A stretch of 64,000 bases of DNA from Candolleomyces eurysporus (taxonomy: Eukaryota; Basidiomycota; Agaricomycetes; Agaricales; Psathyrellaceae), in assembly GCA_027579435.1 (NCBI GenBank), contig JANBPK010000738.1:1-64000 (forward strand), read 5' to 3'. The position numbers were made by a program, and so were the translations under genes. Positions 24,531 through 36,215 of this stretch are shown here, piece by piece (the first letter of the stretch is position 1; the number at the start of each line of letters is the position of its first letter). The notes under the pieces were generated by a model, which saw nothing but the letters and a program-made list of their open reading frames with translations, was not told the DNA's origin and made no database searches.

Positions 24531-27500
24531 CTAACGCCATGTCGGTTTAATCTTGCTAACGCTCAAATCGGCGCTGAGGTCCCCCACCGAGAGTGACGCC
24601 GCACTCAACGAGAGCGCAGGGATAGGCTTCACTCGTAACGTTCCTCCAGCGCCGTTCGCCGTCTTGGTCAGTGATGGACGCTTGGGGCGTTTGGAAGGAC
24701 TCGTAATCAAGATCCGTCGCGCACTAGCCTTTCCCCCCTCTGGCACTGGAGGAGAGAGTTGAGGAATCAGGCTCGAGCGTCGCCTAGACTTCTCCCCTCG
24801 CACGGGGCCGACGTTTGATCTACGGCGTGCAGCAGGTACCCTGCTAGTCGATGCGGAAAGGGAAGGTCCCTTGATTGTGGATGGCATCCGCTTGCCAGGG
24901 CTCCCCAAGTGTCGATCCTTCGCTTTGGGGATATGAAGTTCTTCATTTGACGAAGTCGATTCTTCCGTGGGGCTCATCCGGTTGAAATTCATCTCAGCAA
25001 ATGGTTGAATGTCCTGGCTCGACTGCTCGTCTCCTTCAACCACGCTGCCGAGTGTCGGACCCTTCGATTTCTTCAGGAAACTGGGGTCCAGACGACTGGC
25101 TCGCGGTCGCCGCCCTGACGTGGAGAGTCGAGAAGTGGACGCGGACAAGGAAGAAGATGGGAGTCTGAGGGAGGTGGCGCTGATGTTTATACTATCATCG
25201 GTCTTTTCGTCATCCTCCCATTCGCTCTCTGACCCGAGAGCTGACGATGGTCGAGCGATTGGTGAATGAACTGCGAGTGAAGTCGATGCATCAACACTAG
25301 GACCGGGACTTGCAGGGATGATCGAAACTACAGGCGCAACAGGGGGTAGTACGGACTTGTTCCCTCTATCGTCGATTTCGCCTCTGCCCGCTTCATCCCG
25401 CCATTGTACGCTCTTCACCACCTTCTTCTCCTTCTTGGGCTCTTTGTCTGTTGAGGGCCTTCTTGAATATGGTATAGCGGAGTTCGATCGCAATGACTTT
25501 CTCGGAGAACGCAGTGATCGTCGAGGTGGTGACGCAGGTGTGATTGCGCCGTACGAAGATGACCGCCGGGAAGCCTTCGTCGGGGCTGGCTGTTGAAGAA
25601 CAGCGGGTCCAGAGCTGACCCTTCGGTTAAACGAGGCACCATAGGAGAGGAGAGGGTCCAAGGATGAAGACGGCGCTTGGCCAAGGGACGTGTAGGATTC
25701 TGTTGAATGCCCGACAAGGTTCTTGAACGTTTCGTCGTTCTTCTCCCTGAGGTTGGTCAAAGTCGCTGCCACTTGCTTGACCTCTTCAGCATCCTCTGCC
25801 TGGAGTTTGGCCGTGGCATCCCCAATGAACACTGTGCATCGCCCTAGCATCCCAATGAGTTTCACCATGACTTCTGCCATGTCCCCAGCCGCATTCTTCA
25901 ATGCACTGCATTCACTCTCCAACTTGGCTGCCTCCATCTCAGCCCTACGGCACGCCGCTTGCGACTTGACAATCTCGATGGAAGCCTCGTCCAGCCTGTC
26001 CGACTTCCTTTCCGCCACTGCGCGCATCGTTGCGTCAAACATCGCATGAGAATTCGATGCTCTCTGCAATCGAACGTTGAGGGGTGAGCTGGGCTTTACC
26101 GCTTCCTCTTCTGGTTGACCGAGCGCCTGGAGTAAGGCACGCTCTGCAGAGGCTGCTGGTGAACCTTCCGATTCGATTTGAGTCAAACGGCTTTGAATGG
26201 CTTTCAACTTGAGCTTTGCCATCGTAATCTTGCCAGTGCATGCAGCGCCATCAATGATTGAGGGTTGTGTGTGCTCCACTTTCGTCTTGAGATCGTTTTT
26301 CGCCCGTTCGACCTCCTCCTTTGCAGCCGCCTTTTTCCGCTCCAGTACGTCTTTCTCCGATGTCCTCTTCCCTGCGAGTTTCTCTTTGAGCTCTTTGATC
26401 TCGAGGTTGAGCCTGTTGATGGCCTCGACATATTGGCCGACATGACGATCGACGTTGAGGACGTTCCGGGTGACAACTCTGGTCTTGATTTTCGTTGCCC
26501 GCTCCGCGTAAATGAGGGTGTTGTGGGTATCGTCGAAATGACTTGAAGTCGGGGCGACACAAACGATCATGACCGTTTTGCAGTTACCACCAAGTGAGAA
26601 CTTGAGCAACCGGGTCAGTTTGCTGTTCCGATATGGTACATGGCGCGTTGCTCCCCCGCTCTCGCAAAGGGCGTTGATGCAGTTGCCGAGGGCCAAAAGG
26701 GACTTGTTGATATTAGCTCCCTCAATCATACGCTGCCCCATGTTTGTGGTGGCAGAAGCTCGTTCACTTCCAGCCAAATCGATGATGGACAGTGTCGCAA
26801 CCGTCTTTTCTTCGGTTAAAGATGCGGTCCGAGGTGATTGGGTGACATAAACTTGGAGGACCGCATGAGACCGCGAACTTGTTGCATTAGCCAAGGTTGG
26901 ACTCTGCGTTCGCCGTTGGTTTCCAAGAAGAACGATTTCCTTGACCTCTTCGGCGGAATTGGGCTTCAGTTCGGTCAGACCGACGACCTTGACGGTTTTG
27001 TCCTCGCGGATAGCAAGCCCGCCTCGTGGTACGTGAGAACTGGGTTCTGCTAGGAGATCGCGGATTTCCTCGTTGTAGATTTCGAGGAACGTTACCGCTA
27101 CTTCAGTGATGAATTCTTCTTTGCGATCTTCAATTCTTTGAAAAAGGTCGGCCATGGTCAGGTAGATGACACCTGGGTCTGATTCGGTCCCACTGATGGT
27201 GTGCGTTTTTCCGCATCCCGTAGCCTAGTGAACAGATCGCGATGCTTAGTATACTACATATGTGAAGAGCTATAGAACCCACCCCATAAGCAAAGACAGT
27301 TGCATTGTAACCATCCAATACTCCATTTAACAACGGCTTCACTGTGGCTTCATAAACATCCTGTTGCATGACGCCGTGGCCAAAAACACGGTCGAACATG
27401 AACCGCCTATCCTTGTACCGCTTCGTCCCAGGAGGCAAAAAACCTCTCTCCATGAACGCCCTTGCCCTATCCTTCTCGTCCGGGTCAAAGGTGAGGATCC

Positions 27501-27737
27501 GGTCATCAACTATCTGGATAATGTGCCGCAGCGTTGCTGTATTCACGACCTTTCCTGGTGTTGAAAGGGCGCCATCCCCGCGTATTTGTGTGTCAAAAGA
27601 TAGTGGGTCTGGCAGTCGTGCTGCTTCACTTGCTGAAGGAGGCCGGACTCGTACTGCAACATGTAATTAGACAGTTTTCACGCGACAAAGAAGGCAAGAG
27701 AGCTGACCTGCAACGGTAATGGAGCCTGCCGCAACCA
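24531..27737 (-). CDS. KIP3: Kinesin-8 motor (Kip3/Klp5-like)
   Basis: Plus-end-directed, microtubule-depolymerising kinesin that limits spindle and cytoplasmic microtubule length. Exon 1 starts MVAAGSITVA and splices to VRVRPPSASEAARL. The motor has the loop-2 region RRFMFDRVFGHGVMQQDVYE, Walker A GCGKTHT (split from ATG by an intron near 27.23 kb), switch I NATSSRSH, switch II DLAGSE and the microtubule-binding HVPYRNSKLTRLLKFSLGGN. The long first insert with ILTFDPDEKDRARAF is typical of kinesin-8. After the motor there is a neck and coiled coil (INRLNLEIKELKEKL). The tail from about 25.7 kb is disordered, rich in Ser, Arg and Pro, and probably holds the second microtubule-binding site. 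It ends KPTWR at 24531. Confidence 0.94.
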
Positions 27738-28017
27738 TAATACAAAGTTAAAAAGAGAGAAATGGTTCGCGTATGTTATTTTCTTCAGATTTGCGAGAAA
27801 TTGGAGGAGTACGGAGAGTGTGTGAGGGTAACAACGAGGTGATGGTTGGTTCGAGAGTACGTCCAATCAGGAAACTGAACCATCAGCGTGTTCCGTCACG
27901 TGCTCGCATTTCCCATCTTATCTTTTGCCTTTTTAGGAGGACGTATTATCTCGCTGCAGATCAAATTTCCCCGCAGACAATCTCTAGACCATTGACCATC
28001 GTAGAGATTAAGCGACA

Positions 28018-29303
28018 ATGTCCATCACCATCCCGGCACCAGCAGACTTTCATGTCCACCTCCGTCAGGGCGACATCTCGGAGCTGATCGTTCCTCATGT
28101 CCGCAAGGGAGGCTTTGATCTCGTCTACGTGATGGTGAGGTTGTTAATTGAAGCGCTCAGGACCTGTTTGATAACCTTACGTCTAGCCCAACCTCAAACC
28201 GCCCATTACATCTACAGAGCGAGCTCTACAATACAAGACTGAGCTCGAGAAAATCGACCCCAATGTCGATTACCTGATGACCCTCTACCTCTCCCCGGAG
28301 ATCACACCGGAAGAAATCAGGAAAGCCAGCGCTGCAGGAATTGTCGGTAAGACGTCATTCATACCGCTTCTCGTCTCCCTCTCTTACTTGAAGCCAAATC
28401 ATTTCAAAATCATAGGTGTCAAATCTTACCCTCGTGGAGTCACCACGAACTCTGATGGCGGCATCGAGTCCTATGAAACCTACTATCCTGTCTTTGCAGC
28501 GATGGAGGAAGTTGGAATGGTGTTAAACCTCCACGGAGAGGTTCCATCGGACCCTTCGTCGGTACGTTCGTCAACGATCGGCGAAAAAAAAATATTTAAC
28601 AAGTCTGGGGACAGAATATCCATGTCCTGAACGCAGAGGTTCAGTTCATTCCCCACCTCTTCAAAATTCACCAAGCCTTCCCAAGGCTGCGTATCGTACT
28701 GGAACACGCCACAACCAGAGCCGCCGTCGAGGCAGTGAAGAAGTGTGGTCCCACTGTTGGATGCACCATTACCGCTCACCATCTGGCATTGATCGTCGAT
28801 GACTGGGCAGGACAGTCTTGGAATTTCTGCAAGCCGGTTGCAAAGTATCCGGACGATCGTCAAGCCCTGCAAAATGTTATCAAAGAGGGTAAGCGTTTCG
28901 TTACGGCTGTAAAAATTTCAGACACTAACCAACACTCTGGAAAGGTCATCCCCGATTCTTCCTTGGATCTGACTCTGCTCCTCATCCTCCCGAGGCAAAG
29001 TCAACGAGTACCCCGACACACGCTTGCGCTGCTGGGGTTTACACCTCACCTATTCTTCTCCCCTTTGTTGCGCATCTGTTGGAATCGTTTGACGCCCTCG
29101 ACAAGCTCGAAGGCTTCGTCAGCGCAAATGGACGGGCTTTCTATCAACGTCCCTACTCCTCCCAGAAAGTCGGTAGGGATTTTGTGACGATCAAGAAGAT
29201 AGCTCCGAGAAAGGTGGATGAACTTTACACTCTCGGGGAACAGAAATTGGTTCCCTTCTGGGCGGGAAAAGAAGTATCATGGGAGATAGAAGAAAACGCT
29301 TAA
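28018..29303 (+). CDS. URA4: Dihydroorotase
   Basis: Third step of pyrimidine synthesis: cyclises carbamoyl-aspartate to dihydroorotate; cytosolic zinc enzyme. Starts MSITIPAPADFHVHLRQGD, with the HxH zinc pair in FHVHLR. The lysine expected to be carbamylated is in GVKSYPRG. Other metal ligands lie in NLHGEV and LEHATTR, and the catalytic aspartate in LGSDSAPH. The residue order fits the short class II (E. coli and yeast Ura4-like) enzymes of about 350 residues, not the CAD-fused type. About four introns, for example between VYVM and PNLKPP and between NVIKEG and HPRFFLGSD. The protein ends SWEIEENA at 29303. It is divergent from the kinesin gene (280 bases between ATGs). Confidence 0.95.
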
Positions 29304-30891
29304 CCGCCTAGAGATCCATTCACAGACGCGTATGCATCATGCTTTATTTCAATAGTGGTCTTCTATGATTAAAGATGCAATATCGAATTTCATTACGACG
29401 TCCAATTGAATGGTCTTGTCAGTGAAACGAACACGCCTGATGCTGCGCAAGTCAAGGTCTGGTCTGGATCTAGATTATGAAGACCAACAATAGGTCTTTC
29501 TCAAAGCGTCCATTGACATAATCTGGCTCTGTATTGACTTTGAATGTTGCCCACTACCATTAGAATGAGCTGCGACCTCAGGCTGCGGAGCCGATGGATG
29601 CGCTCCTCCCCGGCCGTTGCCAAGTTCTCAGTGGCGGGGTTGTACAATTTTGGCAATAGGAGGGTTCGATCTCAGTGAGTGATTGGTGAATTTAATACCT
29701 TCTAGATTACCTTTTGAATGCCTGAAGATGAGGGTGAGGACAAGGACGCGCAGTGGACGGTTTACCAACTTGAAGAGTGGTAGTACCTGGATATCCTCAT
29801 CCCTCAGAGTATACCTGGAAACTTTCTCTTCGCAAGCACACGGCCGCAAATCTGATGCGACTTGGGCTTCCGTTATTGAAATGTCCTTCTGCTGAAATCT
29901 GTTTGTTTCAGCACTCCTTCTGGACTTCGGAGCTGTGACATTGAGCGCTTTACATGCCGCCATCAAAAGTTCGCACTCAGCGCTGGCGCTCACCGGGCAG
30001 TTGTAACTCGGAGTTCTTTTACCACGCGGGCTATGGGTTTCATCAGTTTGTTGCCTCTCTTTCTCCGTGAACATAACGTTAGCATCCTGCCATCGTCCTC
30101 GCAGCCATCTCTCTTCGGAATAATATCGAGCAAACTCAAAGGCTACCTTTCACGGAATGGACACGAACAATCAAATCTTCGGGTTTTAGTAGCACTACTT
30201 CTTGGTATCAATCTGAATTCTCCACATATCGTGATCGCTACTTACTGTTATTGCCACGTTAGTGACATTGTGAGTCTTCCAAAGGATCATATGGTGAATT
30301 TTACCATTCCGATAGCTGGTTCGAATTGCTTATCACGCTTCTCGAGGCACTTCACGCTGACCAACCTTTCGAGCCAGGAAATTGCTCCACACCTTCTCCT
30401 TCAAAATTTCAACCGTCTCTAAGCCGGTTGAAGGCCCAGGCGTGTATTACTCACGTCAACCGATCGCACTGCAACACAACCTGCCGCTGAGCACATGGTC
30501 TACAGTCTATTGACATAGCGCTCAATCCCCGGTCGCGCCGTCTCTCCCTCCCATGGTGGCCTTCTAACTCTCCCCAACATGAGAGCGCTGATATCTATCA
30601 AGATGCCTATTGGAACTTGATCGGGCTTTCTAGATGCTCCGTTATCCAGGGACTCTTGCAGGCATGGATCAAGGAAGCCTCGAAGCACCAGACAAATCGC
30701 ACGTCCTGAATCACTAAGAGCACCGCCGTAACATCTACACAATGGAGAAAGCGTGCTGACTCGGCGGAATATAACCACATGCAGAAAAGAATTTCTCGGT
30801 TGGGTCGCTTGCTGCTTGCCCTCCCCCGTTCCCGCCTGAACGCATCCCTGTCTCCTCCCGCTAGCCCGCTAATTACTTACCCTGGGCTTCA
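29304..30891. other. Gene-poor 1.6 kb gap with possible degraded minus-strand gene
   Basis: No confident gene. On the minus strand, pieces that look partly protein-like occur at about 30778-30500 (ending RPGIERYVNRL), 30420-30340 (ETVEILKEKVWSNFLARKVG) and 30130-29630 (ARYYSEERWLRGRWQDAN, later ELLMAACKALNVTAPKS and YTLRDEDIQ). Donor and acceptor-like sites lie between some of them, but I cannot join them into one clean frame. They match nothing I recognise. It may be a decayed lineage-specific gene or chance. No tRNA or repeat is seen. Confidence 0.3.
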
Positions 30892-32681
30892 ATGTCTTCC
30901 ACCGCCGCGCAACAAGCTGCTGCCATTCGCGCCCTGATTGAGGCAATGAAGGCTAATAGGACCGTGAACGTAAGTCTTATCCCTGAACTCAGGTCATTTG
31001 CCTTCCCGTTCGAGAGGAATTGTTGACATTGTTGTCTAGTATGCCGTAAGTTTTCGACGATCCTTGCTCCAATGGCACCCACTGAAGGCGTCTGCAGGCC
31101 ATTGGAATGACCGCCCTCATTGTAAGTCCCCCTCTAAAGTCGGCGTATGCCCAAGTGAACGACCAGCTGACTTAACAACAGACTGCGGACTACCTCCACA
31201 CCCTTCCCCGAGAGGTATGACACTCCGAGTGTAAAATGCTCGGCAGAAGGCGAAGGATCTAATGATGTGGACGGCGTACAGGTTCAGCTCATGTGGCCGA
31301 CAAAGCTTAGCGTGCCGAAGGTCCTCTTCTTCCTAGTGCGCTATTATACATTCGTCCACAGCATGCTCTCTGCTTGGCGTGAGTCGATTTCTCTTGCGCC
31401 AAGTGGCCAATATTTATTTGCTTTCCTTAGACCATGGTGCCGTGGCACTAACTGGGGACGCCGCCTGCTACCAGCCCTTCGCCGTCGATGCCTGTGGGTG
31501 ATCTTGGCGCAGTGCTTCCAGGGCCCCCACTGACGCCTTATGCCATTCCGCAGATTCCTGTCTCGTTACTCATGCTCTCTGCGAAGGTAGATTCCCAGTC
31601 TATTTTTCGTACAAAATTTATCGCATACTGATGGATCGCAGCCATCAGCTACGTTAGAGCGTACGCATTCTCAGGAAGGAATAGATATGTGCTGGGCTTT
31701 CTTGTCATTTTATTTGTGGTGAGTATTGAACGGGTCTATTCTGCATCAATATTAACCAGCCCTGATACAGTCAATCCATTCGGTGGAATTTTACATCCTG
31801 GCCAAATTTGTGAAGACTGTCAGGTGTAAGTAAAACATGCCCTCCTTACACCCGCTTGGAATACTTACCCCCCACTGTCAGTCGCAACATTGCCGCCACC
31901 GATCCAAGCAGGATGCGTTGCGATCAAAGGAGATAATCGGGCGCTCTCACTCATCTTCGAATTGATCCTTGTCAGCCTGGCGAGTGAGTGAAATTTCACC
32001 CTCTACTAGTATAACGACACCCGCTCATAATACGGTATCAATTTGGTATGAATCCTCGTAGCCGTGACGATCCTGATGATTGCTACTGCATGGTGGCGCC
32101 GCCGACAATCGCATGGCGCTGAGGCTGGGAGTCTCCTCAAACTGTTCTATCGAGATGGTATCTTTTATTTTATTTTCTTGTCCAGTAAGCAGGCACTTCT
32201 CGATGCGCTTGTTTCTCACTGACACCGTGGAAACCCTCTAGCCCTTGCCGTTGCCAACATCATATTTGATCACACCGCACCTGTAAGAATCCACCCGATC
32301 TGTTCGTGAAAAGGAGCATTGCTAACAAACTCTCAGTCGAACGGTCTCCAATTCACCATGGTCCAGTAAGTTCACGGAGTGGTATTTCAATTTAGCACTC
32401 CCTGATCTGATCCCCATTGCTATCATAGAATCCAGGTGCACTTGAACGGCGTGGCAGCGGGACGCCTGCTTCTCCATCTTCGAGAATGGGCGGCCAAAGG
32501 TGTAATGCCATCAGGCATGAACTCGTATGGGTCTGGCTTCACTGCCCCAGTTTTTATACGCGGCAAACAGGTGCCAAACACGACTCTTGGGGACTTGGAG
32601 CTTTCATCACAACACCCACAATACCCTCGTCCTCCGAAAGTGTTCATCGAAGTCAGTAAAAATACCTCGCAAGGGTTTTAG
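30892..32681 (+). CDS. DUF6533-type multi-pass membrane protein
   Basis: A family expanded in Agaricomycetes; function unknown, with a receptor-like arrangement of helices. It starts MSSTAAQQAAAIRALIEAMK and enters the N-terminal DUF6533 motif: ITADYLHTLPREVQLMWPTK followed by KVLFFLVRYYTFVHS. Later exons give further hydrophobic helices, including YVLGFLVILFV, LSLIFELILVSLA, VAVTILMIATAWW and FYFIFL. The last exon has QVHLNGVAAGRLLLHLREW and a hydrophilic tail ending NTSQGF at 32681. About eleven short introns. A six-base exon (TATGCC, 31040-31045, flanked by TAG and GTAAGT) may add two residues between the first exons; skipping it also keeps frame. Family membership is by motif recognition. 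Confidence 0.78.
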
Positions 32682-32752
32682 ACATGTATGCAATGTATTA
32701 AACGTTATTTATTTGCCAACCAAAACACGGTCTTTTACTGAGGGTGTACTTG

Positions 32753-34040
32753 TTATAGTTTATATACCTCGCTAGATTTGATACCCATTTCCGCGAGAAT
32801 ACCCCCAACAACTCCCTGGGACATGTTACGACCGTAAGGACCAGCAACGGCATTGATCATCCTATGAAAATGAACGAGATGAGTTTCGTTATTTCTAGAT
32901 GATAGTCAAAGCAAAACTTACGGTTCAGGCCCGCAAACTAGGAACATCCTCCTCCTTGGAGGTAGTTCTGGCTCTCTATGCCCCCAAAATTGGTGCCACC
33001 AGGGAACGACAGGTTTTACAAGTCCAGCAGCGGACTCTATAGATGGTCTATCAATGCGCTTAACCTGCAGAGAGGGACTGCGGCCCTCGTCAGCAGCATC
33101 GACGAAAAGGTTGACCTTGAGTCGTTCTGGGTGTTCTTCCGCGAAATCATTCAAAGATTTTAGGAGTAAGGCGGGTGGAAGTTCTTCGGGTATCCTTGAA
33201 GAATGGAGCAGGGTAAATTGAGTAGCAGGGGATATTGAAGGGTCGGAAATGACTGAATGGAAGAGCTGGTAAAACGGAGCAAATCCTGTACCCCCGGAAA
33301 TCTGACCGCACGCAATACATTCAGGCATCATACTGGCATGGTGATAAATGCAAACCACTCACAAAGACTACCTCATCCCAGGTATCATTTTTCCAATTCC
33401 ATGTTGATAAGGGAGCGCGGAACTCAATCTTCTCCCCGGGCGTCTTCGTATGTAACCACCGCCCAACTTCGCCTTTGGGGTACTTTTTGATCCAGAACAG
33501 CATGTGACCATGCTCATCCAGCCCATACAGAGGAGTATAGGGTCGTTCGACCTGGATATCATCGTCTTTAATGAAGACGGACCAAATGCTTTGGAACCCG
33601 CTTGGGTCCGACGCTGTAATGGCCTCCGTGGGCACAGAGAGCCTCAATAGTTTGGTGTTGGGGCCAGATTCTTCGTTTGAGACGACCGTAGAAGGGGTGA
33701 AGTATCTCGGGGATAGAGGTGCCTTCTCTAGAGTGGGAGCTGCGCGAGTGGGATCGGGGAGGAAGAAATAGAAGGAAGCGCCAGCAAGGAATGCGACTGT
33801 AATTGTGACGACACGTTTGTGATTCGGTATTTCCCTAGGTTTCTGGATGGGCGGTGAAGACAGGCTCCTTCGTGGAGCATTTCGACGCGAGATTTGGCTG
33901 GCAGGGCGCAGTGCTCGCCGCAGAGAGGAGCCAGCAAGACTCTGCATGAGATTAGTTTCTCGGGGTCGGGAGTCGGAGCTGTTTGTTTGGCGCAACGGAA
34001 CGGGGTGGATGGCTCGGAGGCTCTTGCCAAACACTGGCAT
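32753..34040 (-). CDS. Cytochrome-b5-reductase-like mitochondrial flavoprotein
   Basis: FAD/NAD(P)H oxidoreductase, probably anchored in the mitochondrial inner membrane. It starts MPVFGKSLRAIHPVPL, with a basic N-terminus suited to import (a second ATG, MQSLAGSSLRRALR, would do as well). One transmembrane helix follows: VVTITVAFLAGASFYFFLP. The FAD-binding motif RPYTPL, the NAD-binding motif ISGGTGFAPFYQLF and the C-terminal CGPEPMINAVAGP are all present. About two introns: one before ISGGTG and one before MINAVAG. The last residues are EMGIKSSEVYKL, stop at 32753. The architecture resembles yeast Cyc2 (a haem-lyase-linked flavoprotein) as much as Mcr1; I leave the symbol blank. Divergent from the zinc-finger gene, 134 bases between ATGs. 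Confidence 0.85.
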
Positions 34041-34174
34041 ATGATGGCCTTCACGCCGGGCGTGGTTCCTCGTTGTCTCCTCTCTTTTGCGCCACCCGTT
34101 CGTCCCAGCGACGACACCGGACCCTTCTCGCCACTCCTAGAAGCCTATGTATCTATTCTATATCTCTCTCTAAT

Positions 34175-35892
34175 ATGTCCCCCAACGCCCAGGACCAGTC
34201 GCCTATTACCACCTACTTCATGCCTCACTTGACGCTGGCGTCAATCAATGCTCGACAATCAGAATCGCCCAATACAAACTATTCGAAGCAATGGGGGCCA
34301 GACTATACCTTCGATTTGGGACTCTCATCTCTACGACAGCAACACGACTTTCAATCCAACTCCATCTTCGAAGACCATCTCTACCTAGGAACCAGTCCCT
34401 CGCCAGCTCGAGCAGGCCTCGGGATCCAATACCCAGAACACTCACCAGACCTTAAACTACCCTTGTCTCAAAATAATATCCAGGCGGACTCCAGCGGAGT
34501 CTATTTGTCTTTCTCGCCAAGGTTAAACGCGAGCTATTCGTCCAGCGGCGCTACCTTCGAGGACCCGGATAGCAGCTTGAACTACTCGCTCCAATCCTCG
34601 TGGTCCTTGTCTCTGCTCTACCCCGAGGCGCTTCAAGGGGGTGAACAGGACTCTACGGGAAGCTCAGTACCGTCTACTGACGCCTCGATCAGAGAATCTG
34701 TGTCGGAAGATTTTTCCCTGGAATACCTGTCTGCCGCTGTTGGTCTTTCGGTGGAGGAATTTACAAACAAGATCGCTGAAGGGGCCAAGTATGCTTTGGA
34801 AACTGTTGCCGACTACGAACACTTGGGTTCTGCTCTGGCCGACCCATCTGGACGTGACCTATTCCCGCAATTGATGCCTTTCTCAGAAATCGCCAACCTC
34901 GTGGACCCTTGGCTTCCTCCTGGCGTCGGGATCAACCCCTCAGACGTCATGCCCGCACCTTCTTTGCTGTCCGATGGAGCCACCCTGGACAAGATGTTCA
35001 ACCTCATGGGTACACATCTGCAACCCGAAGACCAGGGCCTCGACTACCCCCGACTTCCCGACCTGCGGTACCCCGCTACTCCTCCAAGGCTTGACACACC
35101 TTTCGATCAATATCAAAACCGTGTTCCTACTGTCAGTCCTCAGGTGCGCGAGGATGGTGACCAGCTCAGTGATTACGAGCCTCCCGCATTTTTGAGCCCA
35201 TCGAGCTCGGAGTACTCTCCATCTCTGGGTTCTGGCCGCCAATACTACACTCGCGGTAGCAGAGTCAAGAAGCGTAAGATAGCGCAGTGTGACACCATAC
35301 TCGCTCCGGTGCAAGAGCCACCGATAGACTCGCTCCCGCTTCTTCCTGTCGATCTTGGCTCCCCTGTTTTCGAAGCTCACCGTGGAATACATCTGGAGGA
35401 CCTCAAGGCAAGAGCTGAGCGGTATCGCCTGCGCAATCAAGGAAGAGAATACGACAAGCGGTGGCTACTCTCTTTCGCTGGCAAGCTATCCAACAAGGGG
35501 GAACTCCTCGAGGAGTTCCGTTGCTATATCACTGGCTGTAAGCAAGTCAACAAACGACGGGACCACATCCTGATCCATGTTGGAGCGCATCTCGATCAAA
35601 GGCCTTTCAGATGCGTCCATTGGTATGTTTCGAACCTTTCGTCGCGAGATCGTGCGCGTACTAACTCTTCGGCAGCGATGCTAGGTTCTTGAGGAAGAAT
35701 GAATGTAAACGACATGAACTCAGTCATACCGGAATTCGTCCTTTCACCTGCAGTATATGCCAAGACCCTGCTCCCACCTTTGTTCGTCAGGACCTTCTAC
35801 GTCGGCACATGAAACGTAGTCACCAGGTTGATGTCGAAAAAGAGAACAGGCGCTCAGCGTCGCGTCCCCGGAAGAGAGCCAGGAAGTTCTAA
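34175..35892 (+). CDS. C2H2 zinc-finger transcription factor
   Basis: Two exons. The protein begins MSPNAQDQSPITTYFMP; the frame is open further upstream but overlaps the opposite gene's 5' end, so this ATG is preferred. About 430 residues of disordered Ser/Pro/Asp-rich sequence come first, with a basic stretch SRVKKRKIAQ. Zinc fingers follow at the C-terminus: CYITGCKQVNKRRDHILIHV (irregular), then FRCVHCDARFLRKNECKRHE with LSHTG, then CSICQDPAPTFVRQDLLRRH and MKRSH. The single intron (GTATGT donor, TACTAAC branch site, GGCAG acceptor, about 35623-35676) splits finger two; reading through it would replace that finger by a false C-terminus. The protein ends in a basic tail, RPRKRARKF. Targets unknown. 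Confidence 0.87.
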
Positions 35893-36215
35893 CACCAGAT
35901 ACTATATCCAAAAACCCGAAACAGTCGACAAACTTTTAAAACACTTGATACACTATGTATGTATAGAATAGAATGTCCCTCTCATAAGACTATAGAAATT
36001 GCGATGCGACCAAAGTTACAAGATACAGAGGAGAGGCGAACAAACGTGTGCATAGTTGAATATAAGATCTTCCGCCTGAGAGGTAAACGAAGCACAGACG
36101 AAATGGCCAGAGCAACAGCAAAGCAGAGCATTAAATATGTGCAGAAGAACAAAGCATGGTATAAAAATGTGGCGAATGTACGGTATGAAGATGTGAGTGA
36201 TGTGATAAATGAAGA

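Noticed and set aside
29660..29675. GGTTCGAT, a tRNA B-box-like sequence (also GGTTCGAATT near 30321)
   Set aside because: No A box, cloverleaf stems or acceptor pairing upstream.
33983..34174. Longer N-terminus for the zinc-finger protein
   Set aside because: It would overlap the opposite gene's first exon and leader; the ATG at 34175 fits the divergent promoter better.
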